From the NCBI GenBank assembly GCA_027491915.1, contig JAOZGC010000001.1:1-64000 (forward strand): DNA of 64,000 nucleotides. Direction: 5' to 3'. Shown piece by piece: positions 8,349-16,701 of this stretch (positions are counted from its first letter, which is position 1; each line of letters begins with the position of its first letter). The translations under genes were made by a program, and so were the position numbers. Origin of the DNA: Thermoproteota archaeon (lineage in GTDB: Archaea > Korarchaeota > Korarchaeia > Korarchaeales > Korarchaeaceae). The notes beneath the pieces were generated by a model, which saw nothing but the letters and a program-made list of their open reading frames with translations, did no database searches and was not told the DNA's origin.

Positions 8349-8982
8349 CCTGTCAGGACTCGAGGCCGCTTTCCTCTCTATATACATGGCAGCCTCGGGA
8401 GATCCAAGGCTCGCAGCCAGGCTCTTCTTCCTCTCCGCCTTCTTCGACTACCTTGACGGCGTGGCCGCCAGGGCCATTCGGGGGGAGACCCCGAGCGGGG
8501 AGCTGCTCGACAGGTTCGTGGACAGGATATCACAGTGCTTGGCCCCGGCCGTGCTGATGGCGGGCTCTGGGGACCTTCCAGATCTCGTCGCCGCCTCCAG
8601 CCTGGTGATAGTAGGGGCCGTCAGGCTGGCCATGCCGCGGGACAGGAGGCTCTTCAGGGGGGCTCCCCTCTTCGTGCCCGCCCTGATGATAGAGGGGGAG
8701 GCCCTGGCTGGCGGGACGCCGCACTGGGCGTTGATACTGTTGGCCTCGGCCATGGCCGCCCTGCCTATACGGTACCCGAGGTCCCAGGAGTCCTCCCTCG
8801 GGGGGAGGGGGGGGTGGAGGGCCGCGGCGTGGTCTCTGAGGGGTATGGTGCCGGCCGCGATGGTGCTGGCCCCGGAGCGAGTCGCCGCCGCCGCGGGGCC
8901 CGCGCTGGGCTGGGCGGCCTTCGCCTTCCTGCTGACGGGGCCCATACTCGCGTTGAGGTCGGGTCAGAGCGTGTCCATGTAG
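8290..8982 (+). CDS. CDP-alcohol phosphatidyltransferase family membrane protein
   Basis: Likely links CDP-archaeol to a polar head group (serine, inositol phosphate or glycerol phosphate) in archaeal lipid synthesis. The catalytic CDP-OH-P motif is complete: DYLDGVAARA, then G and the two last aspartates in GELLDRFVDR. The N-terminal segment PDLITLSGLEAAFLSIYMA fits the first transmembrane helix of the family; five or six hydrophobic segments follow. Start ATG 8290 is my choice; an upstream ATG at 8245 stays open but would lie deep within trmJ on the other strand. The head-group specificity cannot be read from sequence. The 3' end overlaps the EF-2 gene by 19 bp tail to tail. Confidence 0.85.
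   Translation: MSNPSPRPGDLLSALPDLITLSGLEAAFLSIYMAASGDPRLAARLFFLSAFFDYLDGVAARAIRGETPSGELLDRFVDRISQCLAPAVLMAGSGDLPDLVAASSLVIVGAVRLAMPRDRRLFRGAPLFVPALMIEGEALAGGTPHWALILLASAMAALPIRYPRSQESSLGGRGGWRAAAWSLRGMVPAAMVLAPERVAAAAGPALGWAAFAFLLTGPILALRSGQSVSM
8379..8384 (-). promoter_or_regulatory. TATA-like box for the trmJ operon
   Basis: TATATA on the minus strand about 34 bp upstream of the GTG at 8348. It lies inside the coding region of the divergent phosphotransferase gene. Confidence 0.45.
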
Positions 8983-11183
8983 TCTTCCGCCCTCGGGATC
9001 TCTTCCTTCATCCCCTTCCTGCGCCTTATCTCCATTATGACATCCGTCATCATGCTCTTGGGGAGGGGTGCCCAGTGGGAAAACTTCGTCTGCCAGAAGG
9101 CCCTCCCCCCGGTGGCGCTGCGCATCTCGTTGCTGAACCCGCCTAACGTCTCCCTCACCGGGACGTAACCCTTGACGACGCTTATCCTACCCCTCTCCTC
9201 TATCCCGGTGACCCTGCCCCTCTTCTGCGAGAGGAGGCTCACCACGTTCCCTATCAGCTCGGGCGGGGTGGTCACCTGGATTTCGTATATGGGCTCCAGG
9301 AGGACCGGGTCGGCGCTCAGCAGGGCCCCGAAGATAGCCCTCCTTATGGCCGGAACCAACTGGGCCGGACCCCTGTGGGCCGGATCTTCGTGTATCATCG
9401 CGTTGACGAGCCTCACTATGACCCCCATGACCGGCTCCCCGGCCAGGGGACCCTCCCCCATGACCCAGTTGAACCCCTGCTTCAGTATCTCCCTGACCTC
9501 GTCCAACCTCTGGACGCCTACAGTCCTATTTATGAACAGATTGTGGTTCTCTTCATCCAACTTCCACACGTTCCTGGCGTCATCCGTCGGCAGACCCCCC
9601 ATCTCCCTCAGGAGCCTCGCCGCCCGTCTGGGATCCATCCTCTCCCTGACCTCGCCGGACCTCAGCAGCTCGAACAACTCGTCGCTCATCCTCTCGGCGG
9701 TTATCCAGATCCTGTTCAGCTTGTTGGGCGACTTCGCCAGGACCGGCTCGGGGGAGGCGCCCCTTATGCTCTCCCTGTAGACCACGGTCGGCTCGCTCAC
9801 CGTGAACCCTATCCCAGCCTTCTTGACCTCATACAGGGATACTTCCAGGTGGAGCTCCCCCGTCCCCTTGAGCAGGATCTCCCCCGTCTCCTGATTGTGG
9901 GTCATTATCAGATTCGGATCCTGGAGGGACAGTTTCCGGAGGGTGTCTATCAGCTTGGGCAGCTCGGCCGGGCTCTTGGCCTCCACGGCCACGGTCACGA
10001 CGGGCTCGGTGACGTATCTTATTGCCTCGAACCCGGACAGGACCCTGTCTTTTATCGACGGGGCCACCAGGGTCTCTCCGGAGCTGGCCGACTCGACCCC
10101 CAGCAGCGCCGCTATGTTCCCGGCCGGTATCTCGGGCATCCTCACCCTGTAGGGTCCCATGTAGAGGGAGGCCTGCTGGACCCTCTGAGTCTTCTTGGCG
10201 TTGAGTAGGTAAATCTCCTGCCCCTCTCTCACCCTGCCGCTGAAAACCCTGCCGGTGACCACTATCCCGGCGTGGGGATCAACCTTGGCGGCGTTCACGC
10301 CGATTATTAGCGGCCCATCGGGGTCGCAGGTTTTGAGGGCCTCTATTATCTCCTCATCGTGCTTGTCCTTCCATATCCTGTCTATCCTGTATGATTGAGC
10401 CTCTATGGGATTGGGAACGTGTCTTACGACCATGTCGAGCACGGACTCGTGCAGCGGGAGGTTGTTCTTCAGGAATTCCCTGTCGTCCCTCGAGTAGGCG
10501 TCGGTTATGTCGGAGAACTTGATCCCCTTCGCCTGGGCTATCCCGGCGGTCATCCCCCATCCGTGGAGGGCCGACCCGAAGGCCACGCTGTCGTTCTCCC
10601 ACCTTACCTTCCAATCCTCCCTGAACTGGGGCTCCGCGTAGGCCTCTATGAGATCGTTGAACTCCGATATTATCCTGGCCAACTTCCTCTGTATCTCCTG
10701 CGGCGAGAGCCTGAGCTCCTTTATCAGCCTGTCCACCTTGTTGATGAAGAGGAGGGGCCTGACCCTCTCCTCCAGGGCCTGCCTGGTGACCGTCTCGGTC
10801 TGGACCATCACCTCCTCCACCGCGTCCACCACCACGAGGGCGCCGTCTATCACCCTGAGGGACCTGGTGACGTGTCCCGTGAAGTCTATGTGCCCCGGCG
10901 TGTCCACCAGGTTTATGGCGAACGGCTTCCCGTCCTTCTCGTAGTAGAGGGACACGTTGGCCGCCTTTATGGTTATCCCCCTGGCCTGCTCTATCTCGTG
11001 GTAGTCGAGCCACCTCATCTCCCCCGCCATCTTACTGCTTATCATACCGGCCGCGGACAGCAGGCTGTCCGACAGGGTCGTCTTCCCGTGGTCCACGTGG
11101 GCGATTATCCCCATATTCTTTATGTTCCGGGGATCGCCCATGAGCCCGGACAGGTGCTCGACCAGCCTCTTGTACCTCTGCAA
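8964..11183 (-). CDS. fusA: translation elongation factor 2 (aEF-2)
   Basis: GTPase that translocates the ribosome. 739 residues. G1 motif AHVDHGKTT near residue 28, switch region ARGITIKAANVSL, G3 DTPGHIDF, G4 NKVDR. The domain IV tip loop carries AHRGPAQ near residue 600, whose His is the residue modified to diphthamide when the dph pathway exists. The C-terminus is the usual WAPLPKSMMTDVIMEIRRRKG segment. It starts with TTG at 11183, preceded by GGAGG at 4 bases; a T-rich TATA-like box (TTTTTAAA) lies at 11224-11231. Whether the diphthamide enzymes exist cannot be told from this window. Confidence 0.97.
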   Translation of the reverse strand: MQRYKRLVEHLSGLMGDPRNIKNMGIIAHVDHGKTTLSDSLLSAAGMISSKMAGEMRWLDYHEIEQARGITIKAANVSLYYEKDGKPFAINLVDTPGHIDFTGHVTRSLRVIDGALVVVDAVEEVMVQTETVTRQALEERVRPLLFINKVDRLIKELRLSPQEIQRKLARIISEFNDLIEAYAEPQFREDWKVRWENDSVAFGSALHGWGMTAGIAQAKGIKFSDITDAYSRDDREFLKNNLPLHESVLDMVVRHVPNPIEAQSYRIDRIWKDKHDEEIIEALKTCDPDGPLIIGVNAAKVDPHAGIVVTGRVFSGRVREGQEIYLLNAKKTQRVQQASLYMGPYRVRMPEIPAGNIAALLGVESASSGETLVAPSIKDRVLSGFEAIRYVTEPVVTVAVEAKSPAELPKLIDTLRKLSLQDPNLIMTHNQETGEILLKGTGELHLEVSLYEVKKAGIGFTVSEPTVVYRESIRGASPEPVLAKSPNKLNRIWITAERMSDELFELLRSGEVRERMDPRRAARLLREMGGLPTDDARNVWKLDEENHNLFINRTVGVQRLDEVREILKQGFNWVMGEGPLAGEPVMGVIVRLVNAMIHEDPAHRGPAQLVPAIRRAIFGALLSADPVLLEPIYEIQVTTPPELIGNVVSLLSQKRGRVTGIEERGRISVVKGYVPVRETLGGFSNEMRSATGGRAFWQTKFSHWAPLPKSMMTDVIMEIRRRKGMKEEIPRAEDYMDTL

Positions 11184-11223
11184 GTTGCCTCCACCCTTTC
11201 TCCGGGCCGGCTCCCTGAACCGG

Positions 11224-11231
11224 TTTAAAAA
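11224..11231 (-). promoter_or_regulatory. TATA-like box for EF-2
   Basis: TTTTTAAA on the minus strand, about 45 bp upstream of the TTG start, giving a short leader that carries the GGAGG ribosome-binding site. Confidence 0.5.
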
Positions 11232-11250
11232 GGATTCCGGCCTCCCGACC

Positions 11251-11257
11251 TTAAATA
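11251..11257 (+). promoter_or_regulatory. TATA-like box for the AAA+ ATPase gene
   Basis: TTAAATA centred 25 bp upstream of the GTG at 11279, predicting a leaderless mRNA. Confidence 0.55.
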
Positions 11258-11278
11258 GGGATCCCGCCGGGGGACCCG

Positions 11279-12565
11279 GTGGCGAGCTTGAGCAGACTGC
11301 CGGGGGTCGGCGGGACCCTTGAGCTGCTGCTTGGTCTGAGGAGGAACCCCTTTGTGGAGTCGTCTCTCCTGGGGATGGAGTCCCCCCTGTCCCTCCTAGT
11401 CGAGACGGAGATAGACCCCCCCCTCTACTCCTACGTCGAGGACGCCCTCTCTGGGATGGGGTCCGCCTTCGTCGCCATAACGGGTCCTCCCGGATCCGGT
11501 AGATCCTTCCGACTGGCCTGCATAGCCCAGAGATGCGGGGAGGAGGGCGCCAGACACATACTGTACGAGGTTAATCCCCTGGAGGGACCAGACGCGATAG
11601 ACGACCTGCTGAATCTGGCTTACCTGGAGAGCAGGAGCGTGAAGAAGAAGCTCAGGAAGCTGATACTCGGGGAGAGCGACCTCTCGGAGGAGGAGCTTGA
11701 GAGGCTCAGGACATCCCCGGCCGAGGCGGGAGAGGCGCTGGTGGACTTCCTGTCCAGCGTCAAACCGGTCGCGCTCCTCCTGGACGACGTCCAGAACGCC
11801 CTGATGGAGGGCGGGAGGTGGTCCTTCTTCTTCTTCGAGATGATAAGGGAGCTGGTCTCCCTGATGGGGGACGGAATGTTCGTGGCTATGACGACGAGCG
11901 ACGAGGCCTTCTCCTACCTGGAGAGGAAGCACCCGGCCCTGGTCTCCAGGCTGCACGAGAGGATATCTCTGGGTCCCCTGTCCGACGACCTGGCCATCCA
12001 GCTGGTGTCCAAGAGGCTCGAGTCGGCCAGGTCGAGGGAGCCGGAGTGGCCCCTGGACCCGGTCGAGGAGGAGGCCGTCAGGGCCGCGAACGCCGCGGCC
12101 CAGGGCAATCCCAAGAGGCTGCTGGAGATACTGGCGAAGGCCGTGGACGCCGCGGCCATACTGGGCCGCACGAGGATAACCGAGGAGATCATAGATCAGG
12201 TGGTGTCCGCCGACGCCCCCCTGCTCAGACTCCTGGAGAGGGTCCCGCCAAGGCTGAGGAGGGACGTCTGGGCGCTGGTCAAGAAGTTCGACGGGGGTCC
12301 GGTGGAGATAAGGAGGGTGGCCACCGAGGTGGAGATCCCGACCTCTCTGGAGTACCCCCGCCTGGAGTCCCTGGTGGCCATGGGGGTGTTGGCCAAGGAC
12401 AAATCGGGCAGGTACTACGTCCCGAGGAGGGTGCTGGAGGCCCCCCCTGATGCGACCGGGGAGGGAAGGGAAGAAGAGAGGCTGGAGAGGAGAATTGGCC
12501 CGCCGGGCGGACGGAAGGTGTCAAAATCCTTCCTCAGGCTACTCAGGAAGAGGAGGGGGGTCTGA
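11279..12565 (+). CDS. AAA+ ATPase with C-terminal winged-helix region, Orc1/Cdc6-like architecture
   Basis: 428-residue soluble ATPase. Walker A is GPPGSGRS near residue 67, with the usual Lys replaced by Arg; Walker B is VALLLDDVQ near residue 161; a sensor-like strand FVAMTTSD follows. The last 100 residues look like a winged helix (VEIRRVATEVEIP and LESLVAMGVLAKDKSGRYYVPR), then a basic tail. The order ATPase then winged helix resembles Orc1/Cdc6 and related archaeal DNA-binding ATPases, but I see no clear initiator-specific motif. The Lys to Arg change in the P-loop may weaken ATP hydrolysis. It is transcribed alone, divergently from EF-2. Its target is unknown. Confidence 0.8.
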   Translation: MASLSRLPGVGGTLELLLGLRRNPFVESSLLGMESPLSLLVETEIDPPLYSYVEDALSGMGSAFVAITGPPGSGRSFRLACIAQRCGEEGARHILYEVNPLEGPDAIDDLLNLAYLESRSVKKKLRKLILGESDLSEEELERLRTSPAEAGEALVDFLSSVKPVALLLDDVQNALMEGGRWSFFFFEMIRELVSLMGDGMFVAMTTSDEAFSYLERKHPALVSRLHERISLGPLSDDLAIQLVSKRLESARSREPEWPLDPVEEEAVRAANAAAQGNPKRLLEILAKAVDAAAILGRTRITEEIIDQVVSADAPLLRLLERVPPRLRRDVWALVKKFDGGPVEIRRVATEVEIPTSLEYPRLESLVAMGVLAKDKSGRYYVPRRVLEAPPDATGEGREEERLERRIGPPGGRKVSKSFLRLLRKRRGV

Positions 12566-12602
12566 GGGGAGATCTCCCCGGCCCCCGGGTTCTGGCTGGA
12601 AA

Positions 12603-12611
12603 TCTTTTAAC
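12603..12611 (+). promoter_or_regulatory. TATA-like box for the acyl-CoA synthetase subunit
   Basis: TCTTTTAAC about 34 bp upstream of the ATG at 12642; a GGTGAT ribosome-binding site lies just before the start. Confidence 0.5.
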
Positions 12612-12641
12612 TAAGACGCCGGCGCCCCCCCCGGTGATTCC

Positions 12642-13358
12642 ATGAAGCCCGGAGCCGACCTGATCCGGCGCGCCCTGAGGGAGGGCAGGAAGGTCCTCCT
12701 CGAGCCGGAGGCGAAGGAGTTGGTGAGCCTCTACGGAATTGACGTTACCCGGGTGGCGGTGGCCCGGAGCGAGGACGAGGCGGTTCGACTCGCCGGGGAG
12801 ATCGGGTACCCCGTGGTGCTGAAGATCGTGTCGCCCGACGTCTTACACAAAAGCGACGTGGGCGGGGTCGCGGTCGGTTTGGAGTGTGAGGACGAGGTCA
12901 GGGAGGCGTACCGCCGGATACTGTCCAACGTGAGGTCCAGGGTTCCGTCCGCCAGGGTGGAGGGGATCCTCGTTCAGGAGTTCGCCCCGAAGGGGGTAGA
13001 GGTGATAATCGGATTGATGAGAGATCCGCAGTTCGGGCCGACCGTCATGTTCGGCCTAGGCGGGATCTTCGTCGAGATATTCAAGGACGTCTCCTTCCGG
13101 ATAGCCCCGCTGCGGGATCTGGACGCGGAGGAGATGATGAGGGAGATAAGATCCTTCCCCCTGCTGACGGGTTACAGGGGGGCTGAGCCCGTCGACCTGG
13201 AGGCCCTGAAGTCCGCCCTGATCAGGGTGGGGCAGGTGGGACTAGATCACCCGGAGGTATCCGAGATGGACCTGAACCCCGTCATGGCCTATCCGAAGGG
13301 ATTAAAGGTGGTGGACGCCAGGGTGATACTAAGCCCGTCCGGGGGTGAGGCGAGGTGA
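12642..13358 (+). CDS. acetate/acyl-CoA ligase (ADP-forming), beta subunit
   Basis: ATP-grasp subunit of ADP-forming acyl-CoA synthetase, which turns acyl-CoA, ADP and phosphate into acid, CoA and ATP during peptide or sugar fermentation. 238 residues, the normal length for a separate beta subunit. Visible ATP-grasp features: GYPVVLKIVSPDVLHKSDVG, EGILVQEFAPKGVEVIIG, and EMDLNPVMAYPKG at the C-terminus. The alpha subunit is not in this window, so it must be encoded elsewhere. IorAB at 42014-44510 would supply arylacetyl-CoA as a substrate. The PRC-barrel gene overlaps its stop. Confidence 0.92.
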   Translation: MKPGADLIRRALREGRKVLLEPEAKELVSLYGIDVTRVAVARSEDEAVRLAGEIGYPVVLKIVSPDVLHKSDVGGVAVGLECEDEVREAYRRILSNVRSRVPSARVEGILVQEFAPKGVEVIIGLMRDPQFGPTVMFGLGGIFVEIFKDVSFRIAPLRDLDAEEMMREIRSFPLLTGYRGAEPVDLEALKSALIRVGQVGLDHPEVSEMDLNPVMAYPKGLKVVDARVILSPSGGEAR

Positions 13359-13561
13359 GAAGGATCTCGGAGCTCTACGACGTTCCCGTCTACAACCTCG
13401 ACGGCTTCTACATAGGAGACGTCGATGACCTGATATTCGACGACTCGGACGGCAGGCTCGCGGCCATCGTTGTGAGGCTGGACGAGAAGGGCAGGGAGAG
13501 GAGGACCATACCCTACTCCAGCGTCAAGGCCTGCGGGGACATATACCTGGTCGCGGTCTGA
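13355..13561 (+). CDS. PRC-barrel domain protein
   Basis: 68 residues forming little more than one PRC-barrel: VPVYNLDGFYIGDVDDLIFD, then VVRLDEKGRERRTIPYSSVKACGDIYLV. Free-standing archaeal PRC-barrel proteins are thought to act in RNA metabolism or as small partner domains; no specific function is known. The GTG start overlaps the TGA stop of the acyl-CoA synthetase subunit, so the two are translationally coupled, though a functional link is not obvious. Confidence 0.85.
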   Translation: MRRISELYDVPVYNLDGFYIGDVDDLIFDDSDGRLAAIVVRLDEKGRERRTIPYSSVKACGDIYLVAV

Positions 13562-13578
13562 CGGGATCCGTGGGGAAG

Positions 13579-13589
13579 CTTTTTTAATT
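13579..13589 (+). promoter_or_regulatory. TATA-like box for the coiled-coil gene
   Basis: CTTTTTTAATT, about 85 bp upstream of the start. The predicted leader of roughly 60 nt contains a G+C-rich inverted repeat and an AGGAGG ribosome-binding site before the ATG. Confidence 0.45.
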
Positions 13590-13670
13590 GAGACCCGAGT
13601 GCCCCCACGGCCCGGCGGGGGCCGGCACCTGGGCGCTCGTCCGGACGACAGGATTCAAGGAGGAAGTTCC

Positions 13671-14600
13671 ATGGAAGCGGCCGAGGAGACCGTTGATGTC
13701 CTCAGGCAGAGATTGCACGATCTCAGGTCGAGGTTGAGATCCATAAGGGACGAGAGGGCCGGCATCATTGAGGAGCTCAAGTCCCTAAGGCAGAAGCGCA
13801 GGGAGATGATAGACAGGGTCAGGTCAATGAGGGAAGAGGCCAGGGAGCTGATAGAGAGGCGCAGGGAGATTTGGAGGGAGATAGACGAGATAAAGAGGCA
13901 GAAGGAGGAAGCCCTCAGTAACTACAGGAAGGCCAGGGAGACGGCCGAGGAGTGGAAGAGAAAGTACGACGACGTCGTCTCGGAGGTGGGGGTGCCGGAG
14001 AGGGTTCTCAGGAGGAGAATTGCCGCGCTCGAGCGAAGGATAGAGACCCAATCGCTGTCCATAGACGTCGAGAGAGAGCTCGTCATGAGGATAGGACACC
14101 TGGAGGCCCAGCTCCAATCCCTCGTGGCAGCCAAGGAGTTCAGGCGGAAGTACATAGAGGCGATGGCGGAGGCCGAGAGGTGGAGGTTCTTCGTCAGAGA
14201 TGCTAACGAGAGGATAAAGGAGAGGAGATCTCAGCTGAGAGAGCTCAGCGGCCAGATCTCTTCCATAATGAAAGAGTTGGACTCCACAAGGGCCGAGATA
14301 GATAAGCTGACCGAGGAGATTGCGGAGAAGAACAAAAAAGTTGATGAAATGAAGGCAGAGATGGATGTAATATTTAAACAAATTCAGGAAGTGAGGCAAA
14401 AGATGAAGGAAATTTACTCCGTAGAGACCGAGACCGTCAGGGAGGCCGAGGAGCGGATAAGGAAGAGGCTGGCCGAGGAGGCCCGCGAGAAGTACCGCGC
14501 CGGGGAGAAGCTGTCGTTCGAGGAGCTCAAGGCCCTGATGGAGACGGGGGGTCTGGGCGCGGCGGAGGGATCGGCGGAGTCTTCTCGGTCCGAGGCTTGA
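13671..14600 (+). CDS. long coiled-coil protein, COG1340-like
   Basis: 310 residues, almost entirely charged coiled coil from residue 5 to 260 (heptads of Leu/Ile with Arg, Glu and Lys). A conserved-looking middle segment VPERVLRRRIAALERRIETQ and SIDVERELVMRIGHLEAQL matches the archaeal COG1340 coiled-coil family, sometimes misannotated as phosphoserine phosphatase. The tail YRAGEKLSFEELKALMETG may form a short folded end. Start ATG 13671 has AGGAGG 7 bases upstream. Codons around 14280-14420 are far more A+T rich than in the rest of the gene, and that patch includes a TATA-like sequence. Function unknown; a structural or chromosome-associated role is possible. Confidence 0.85.
   Translation: MEAAEETVDVLRQRLHDLRSRLRSIRDERAGIIEELKSLRQKRREMIDRVRSMREEARELIERRREIWREIDEIKRQKEEALSNYRKARETAEEWKRKYDDVVSEVGVPERVLRRRIAALERRIETQSLSIDVERELVMRIGHLEAQLQSLVAAKEFRRKYIEAMAEAERWRFFVRDANERIKERRSQLRELSGQISSIMKELDSTRAEIDKLTEEIAEKNKKVDEMKAEMDVIFKQIQEVRQKMKEIYSVETETVREAEERIRKRLAEEAREKYRAGEKLSFEELKALMETGGLGAAEGSAESSRSEA
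14370..14380 (+). promoter_or_regulatory. possible internal promoter in the coiled-coil gene
   Basis: ATATTTAAACA lies in an A+T-rich island of an otherwise G+C-rich gene. An in-frame ATG sits at 14403, about 27 bp from the centre of the box, the same spacing seen at leaderless promoters elsewhere in the window. It would yield a 65-residue C-terminal product. Confidence 0.3.
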
Positions 14601-14661
14601 CCTCTCCCCGCAATCCCCCCATTTTATTACCTTGGACCTCCACGTCCGAGTGGGAGGTTCC

Positions 14662-15804
14662 ATGGCCTCCGCGCAGGGGACCCAACCCCGACAGCCGAGG
14701 AGATTCTTGGTGCTCTGCGTAGACAGGGACGACGATCTCGGCTTCAAGACGGGGATAAGGGGTCCGGTCCTCGGGAAGGAGGCCAACATCCAGGCCGCCA
14801 TGAGGCTAGCGCTGGCCGATCCCGCTGAGGCGGACGCCAACGCCATATTCTACGCAGTCAAGGTTATGGAGGAGATCAAGGAAGAGATACCCGGGGTCGA
14901 GGTCGAGGTGGCAACCATAACCGGAGACCACAAGAGCGACTTGCTGGCGGGGACGGAGGTCATGAGGCAGCTGGAGCAGGTCGTCGGGGACTTCAAGCCG
15001 GATCACATAGTGCTGGTGTCGGACGGCGCTGACGACGAGAGGATACTCCCCATCCTGACCGGATTCGTCAGGAACGTTAGCGCCAGGAGGATCGTGGTTC
15101 AACAGCACCCCGAGCTCGAGGATACCTACTTCCTCCTCAAGAGATACATAGCCAAACTGCTGGAGAGCCCCAGTGCCAGGGTCTACGCCCTCGGGATCCC
15201 CGGATCCCTGATACTCCTGTCGGCGGTGCTCTCCCTGCTGAGGCTGGAGCGTTACCTCGCCGTCGGAATTGCCTCCGTCTTGGGGATCTTCCTGATGGAG
15301 AAGGGATTCTCCCTGAGGGCCAAGATATCCTCGCTCGTATCCTACTTCGGTAGGTCGGTGGGCGTCCTGTCCTTCCTCCTCGGACTGGGGGGGCTGGGCC
15401 TGGCGACCCTCCAGGTCTACCAGGTCGCCGTGTCCGAGTCAGCCGTCAAGCCAGCCATGCTGGTCGTGGCCGAGGCGCTCCGGGCCGGGAGCCTATACGT
15501 CTTCGTCTCCCTGGAGGTGATGTTCTTGGGGGCCGCCGCGGAGGCCTACATATCGCGCAAGAGCGACTACAGGGAGAGGCTGATCGGCGTGAGCACGGTC
15601 TTCTCCGGGTGGCTGGCCGTCCACTTCGTGGCCCTCTACCTCGAGGGCAGCGTCGGCCTGGTGACCTTGGTGCTGGGCCTGGCGGCCGCCTTCGCGTTCG
15701 CCGCCTCCTCCCTGATCTTCTTCCTCAGGCTCAGGTCGACCCGTACCGGATCGACCCCCGGCGGGGAGGCCCAGCCGACGGTGGCGATTCCCCTCACTTC
15801 CTGA
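14662..15804 (+). CDS. DUF373 family membrane protein
   Basis: 380 residues. The N-terminal soluble half has the DUF373 hallmarks: FLVLCVDRDDDLG, a segment ending ADANAIFYAVKVMEE, VATITGDHKSDLLAG and HIVLVSDGADDE. The C-terminal half has about six to seven transmembrane segments. The family is archaeal, its function unknown; the acidic soluble part looks nucleotide- or metal-binding. The ATG at 14662 is chosen because GGGAGG precedes it by 5 bases, and a TATA-like ATTTTATTA lies at 14620-14628. The last 11 bp overlap the NYN gene on the other strand. Confidence 0.88.
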   Translation: MASAQGTQPRQPRRFLVLCVDRDDDLGFKTGIRGPVLGKEANIQAAMRLALADPAEADANAIFYAVKVMEEIKEEIPGVEVEVATITGDHKSDLLAGTEVMRQLEQVVGDFKPDHIVLVSDGADDERILPILTGFVRNVSARRIVVQQHPELEDTYFLLKRYIAKLLESPSARVYALGIPGSLILLSAVLSLLRLERYLAVGIASVLGIFLMEKGFSLRAKISSLVSYFGRSVGVLSFLLGLGGLGLATLQVYQVAVSESAVKPAMLVVAEALRAGSLYVFVSLEVMFLGAAAEAYISRKSDYRERLIGVSTVFSGWLAVHFVALYLEGSVGLVTLVLGLAAAFAFAASSLIFFLRLRSTRTGSTPGGEAQPTVAIPLTS

Positions 15805-16291
15805 CCGCCTGGGCGGACTCGGTCGGGAGCACCAGGTAGGAGTCGGCCGCCTTCTTCAGGGCAACGCTAAACCCGGGCTCCGCGCCGACCACTATCACCT
15901 CCTTACCCGCCTCCTTGGCCTTGTAGACGAGGGACACGTAGGCGGCGCTCCTGGTGACCAGCGCGATCGCGTCGATCTTCTTGTCCCCTATGGCCTCCAT
16001 CGCCGCTATGGAGAAGTCGACCTCCACCTTGCCCGGCGATATGACCGTCTTGTAACCGGCGTTGACCACCGCCTCCACCAGCTTCTCGGGAGCCTTCTTG
16101 TCCAGGACCACCACCTTTATCCGACACGAACCGAACCTCTGCAATCTCTCCGATATCTCCTCAAGATCGACCCCGACGTCCCTCCTGAGCATGTTCGGAC
16201 CGTCAACTACGACGGCGATCTTCTTGCCTCCTCCCCTCCTCCTGCCGACCCTCCTGAGGACTCTCAGGGGGCCGCCTCCGGATTCGCTCAT
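15794..16291 (-). CDS. NYN domain protein (TIGR00288-like, PIN-fold)
   Basis: 165 residues. The NYN/LabA PIN-like fold is shown by IAVVVDGPNML near residue 25, an Asp-rich face including VEVDFSIAAMEAIGDKKID, and ALVTRSAAYVSLVYKAKEAGKEVIVVG. Such proteins are probable metal-dependent RNases; the first Asp of VVVDGPN and the Asp of VDFSI are the expected metal ligands. A basic N-terminal tail (RRVGRRRGGGKK) could bind RNA. The ATG at 16291 lies 25 bp from a symmetric TATA box shared with the divergent TFS gene. Its substrate is unknown. Confidence 0.87.
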   Translation of the reverse strand: MSESGGGPLRVLRRVGRRRGGGKKIAVVVDGPNMLRRDVGVDLEEISERLQRFGSCRIKVVVLDKKAPEKLVEAVVNAGYKTVISPGKVEVDFSIAAMEAIGDKKIDAIALVTRSAAYVSLVYKAKEAGKEVIVVGAEPGFSVALKKAADSYLVLPTESAQAVRK

Positions 16292-16311
16292 CCCTACGCC
16301 GGAAGGGCTCC

Positions 16312-16320
16312 AATATATTA
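16312..16320. promoter_or_regulatory. shared bidirectional TATA box (NYN / TFS)
   Basis: AATATATTA is nearly symmetric and lies 25 bp from the NYN start on the left. On the right a start near 16342 would serve transcription factor S. A second A-rich candidate (CAAAAATA, 16335-16342) is better spaced for the ATG at 16369. Confidence 0.5.
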
Positions 16321-16368
16321 AGCGGTTCGGGGAAAAGCAAAAATAGCGGGTTGGCCGCCGACGGTTGG

Positions 16369-16701
16369 ATGCTCTGTCCGGAGTGCGGCTCCCTGATGAG
16401 GCCGACCAAGAAGGGCGGGAAGATCGTCTTCGTCTGCCCGAACTGCGGGCATGAGGCGAGGCCGGGAGCCGGGGCCGGATTCAGCGTCACCTCAAAGGTC
16501 GTGTCTGACCCGGCGGAGAAGCCCGTGATAATAGACAACCCGGACGAGCTGATATCGCTGCCTAAGGTAAAGGTGATATGTCCCAACTGCGGCAACACGG
16601 AGGCCTGGCTCAGGATAGAGCAGACCAGGTCCGCCGACGAGCCGCCAACCAGGATATACACCTGCGTGAAGTGCAAGTACACCTGGAGGGAATACAGCTG
16701 A
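16369..16701 (+). CDS. tfs: transcription factor S (TFIIS/Rpo-M-like)
   Basis: Archaeal transcript-cleavage factor that rescues arrested RNA polymerase. Two zinc ribbons are present: N-terminal CPECG and CPNCG (residues 3-24), C-terminal CPNCG and CVKCK (from about residue 73). In bona fide TFS the C-terminal ribbon carries an acidic DE pair at its tip; here the corresponding loop reads SADEPPTR, so the catalytic Asp-Glu is present. ATG 16369 gives 110 residues, normal for TFS; a TTG at 16351 would add six residues. Transcribed divergently from the NYN RNase. Confidence 0.93.
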   Translation: MLCPECGSLMRPTKKGGKIVFVCPNCGHEARPGAGAGFSVTSKVVSDPAEKPVIIDNPDELISLPKVKVICPNCGNTEAWLRIEQTRSADEPPTRIYTCVKCKYTWREYS

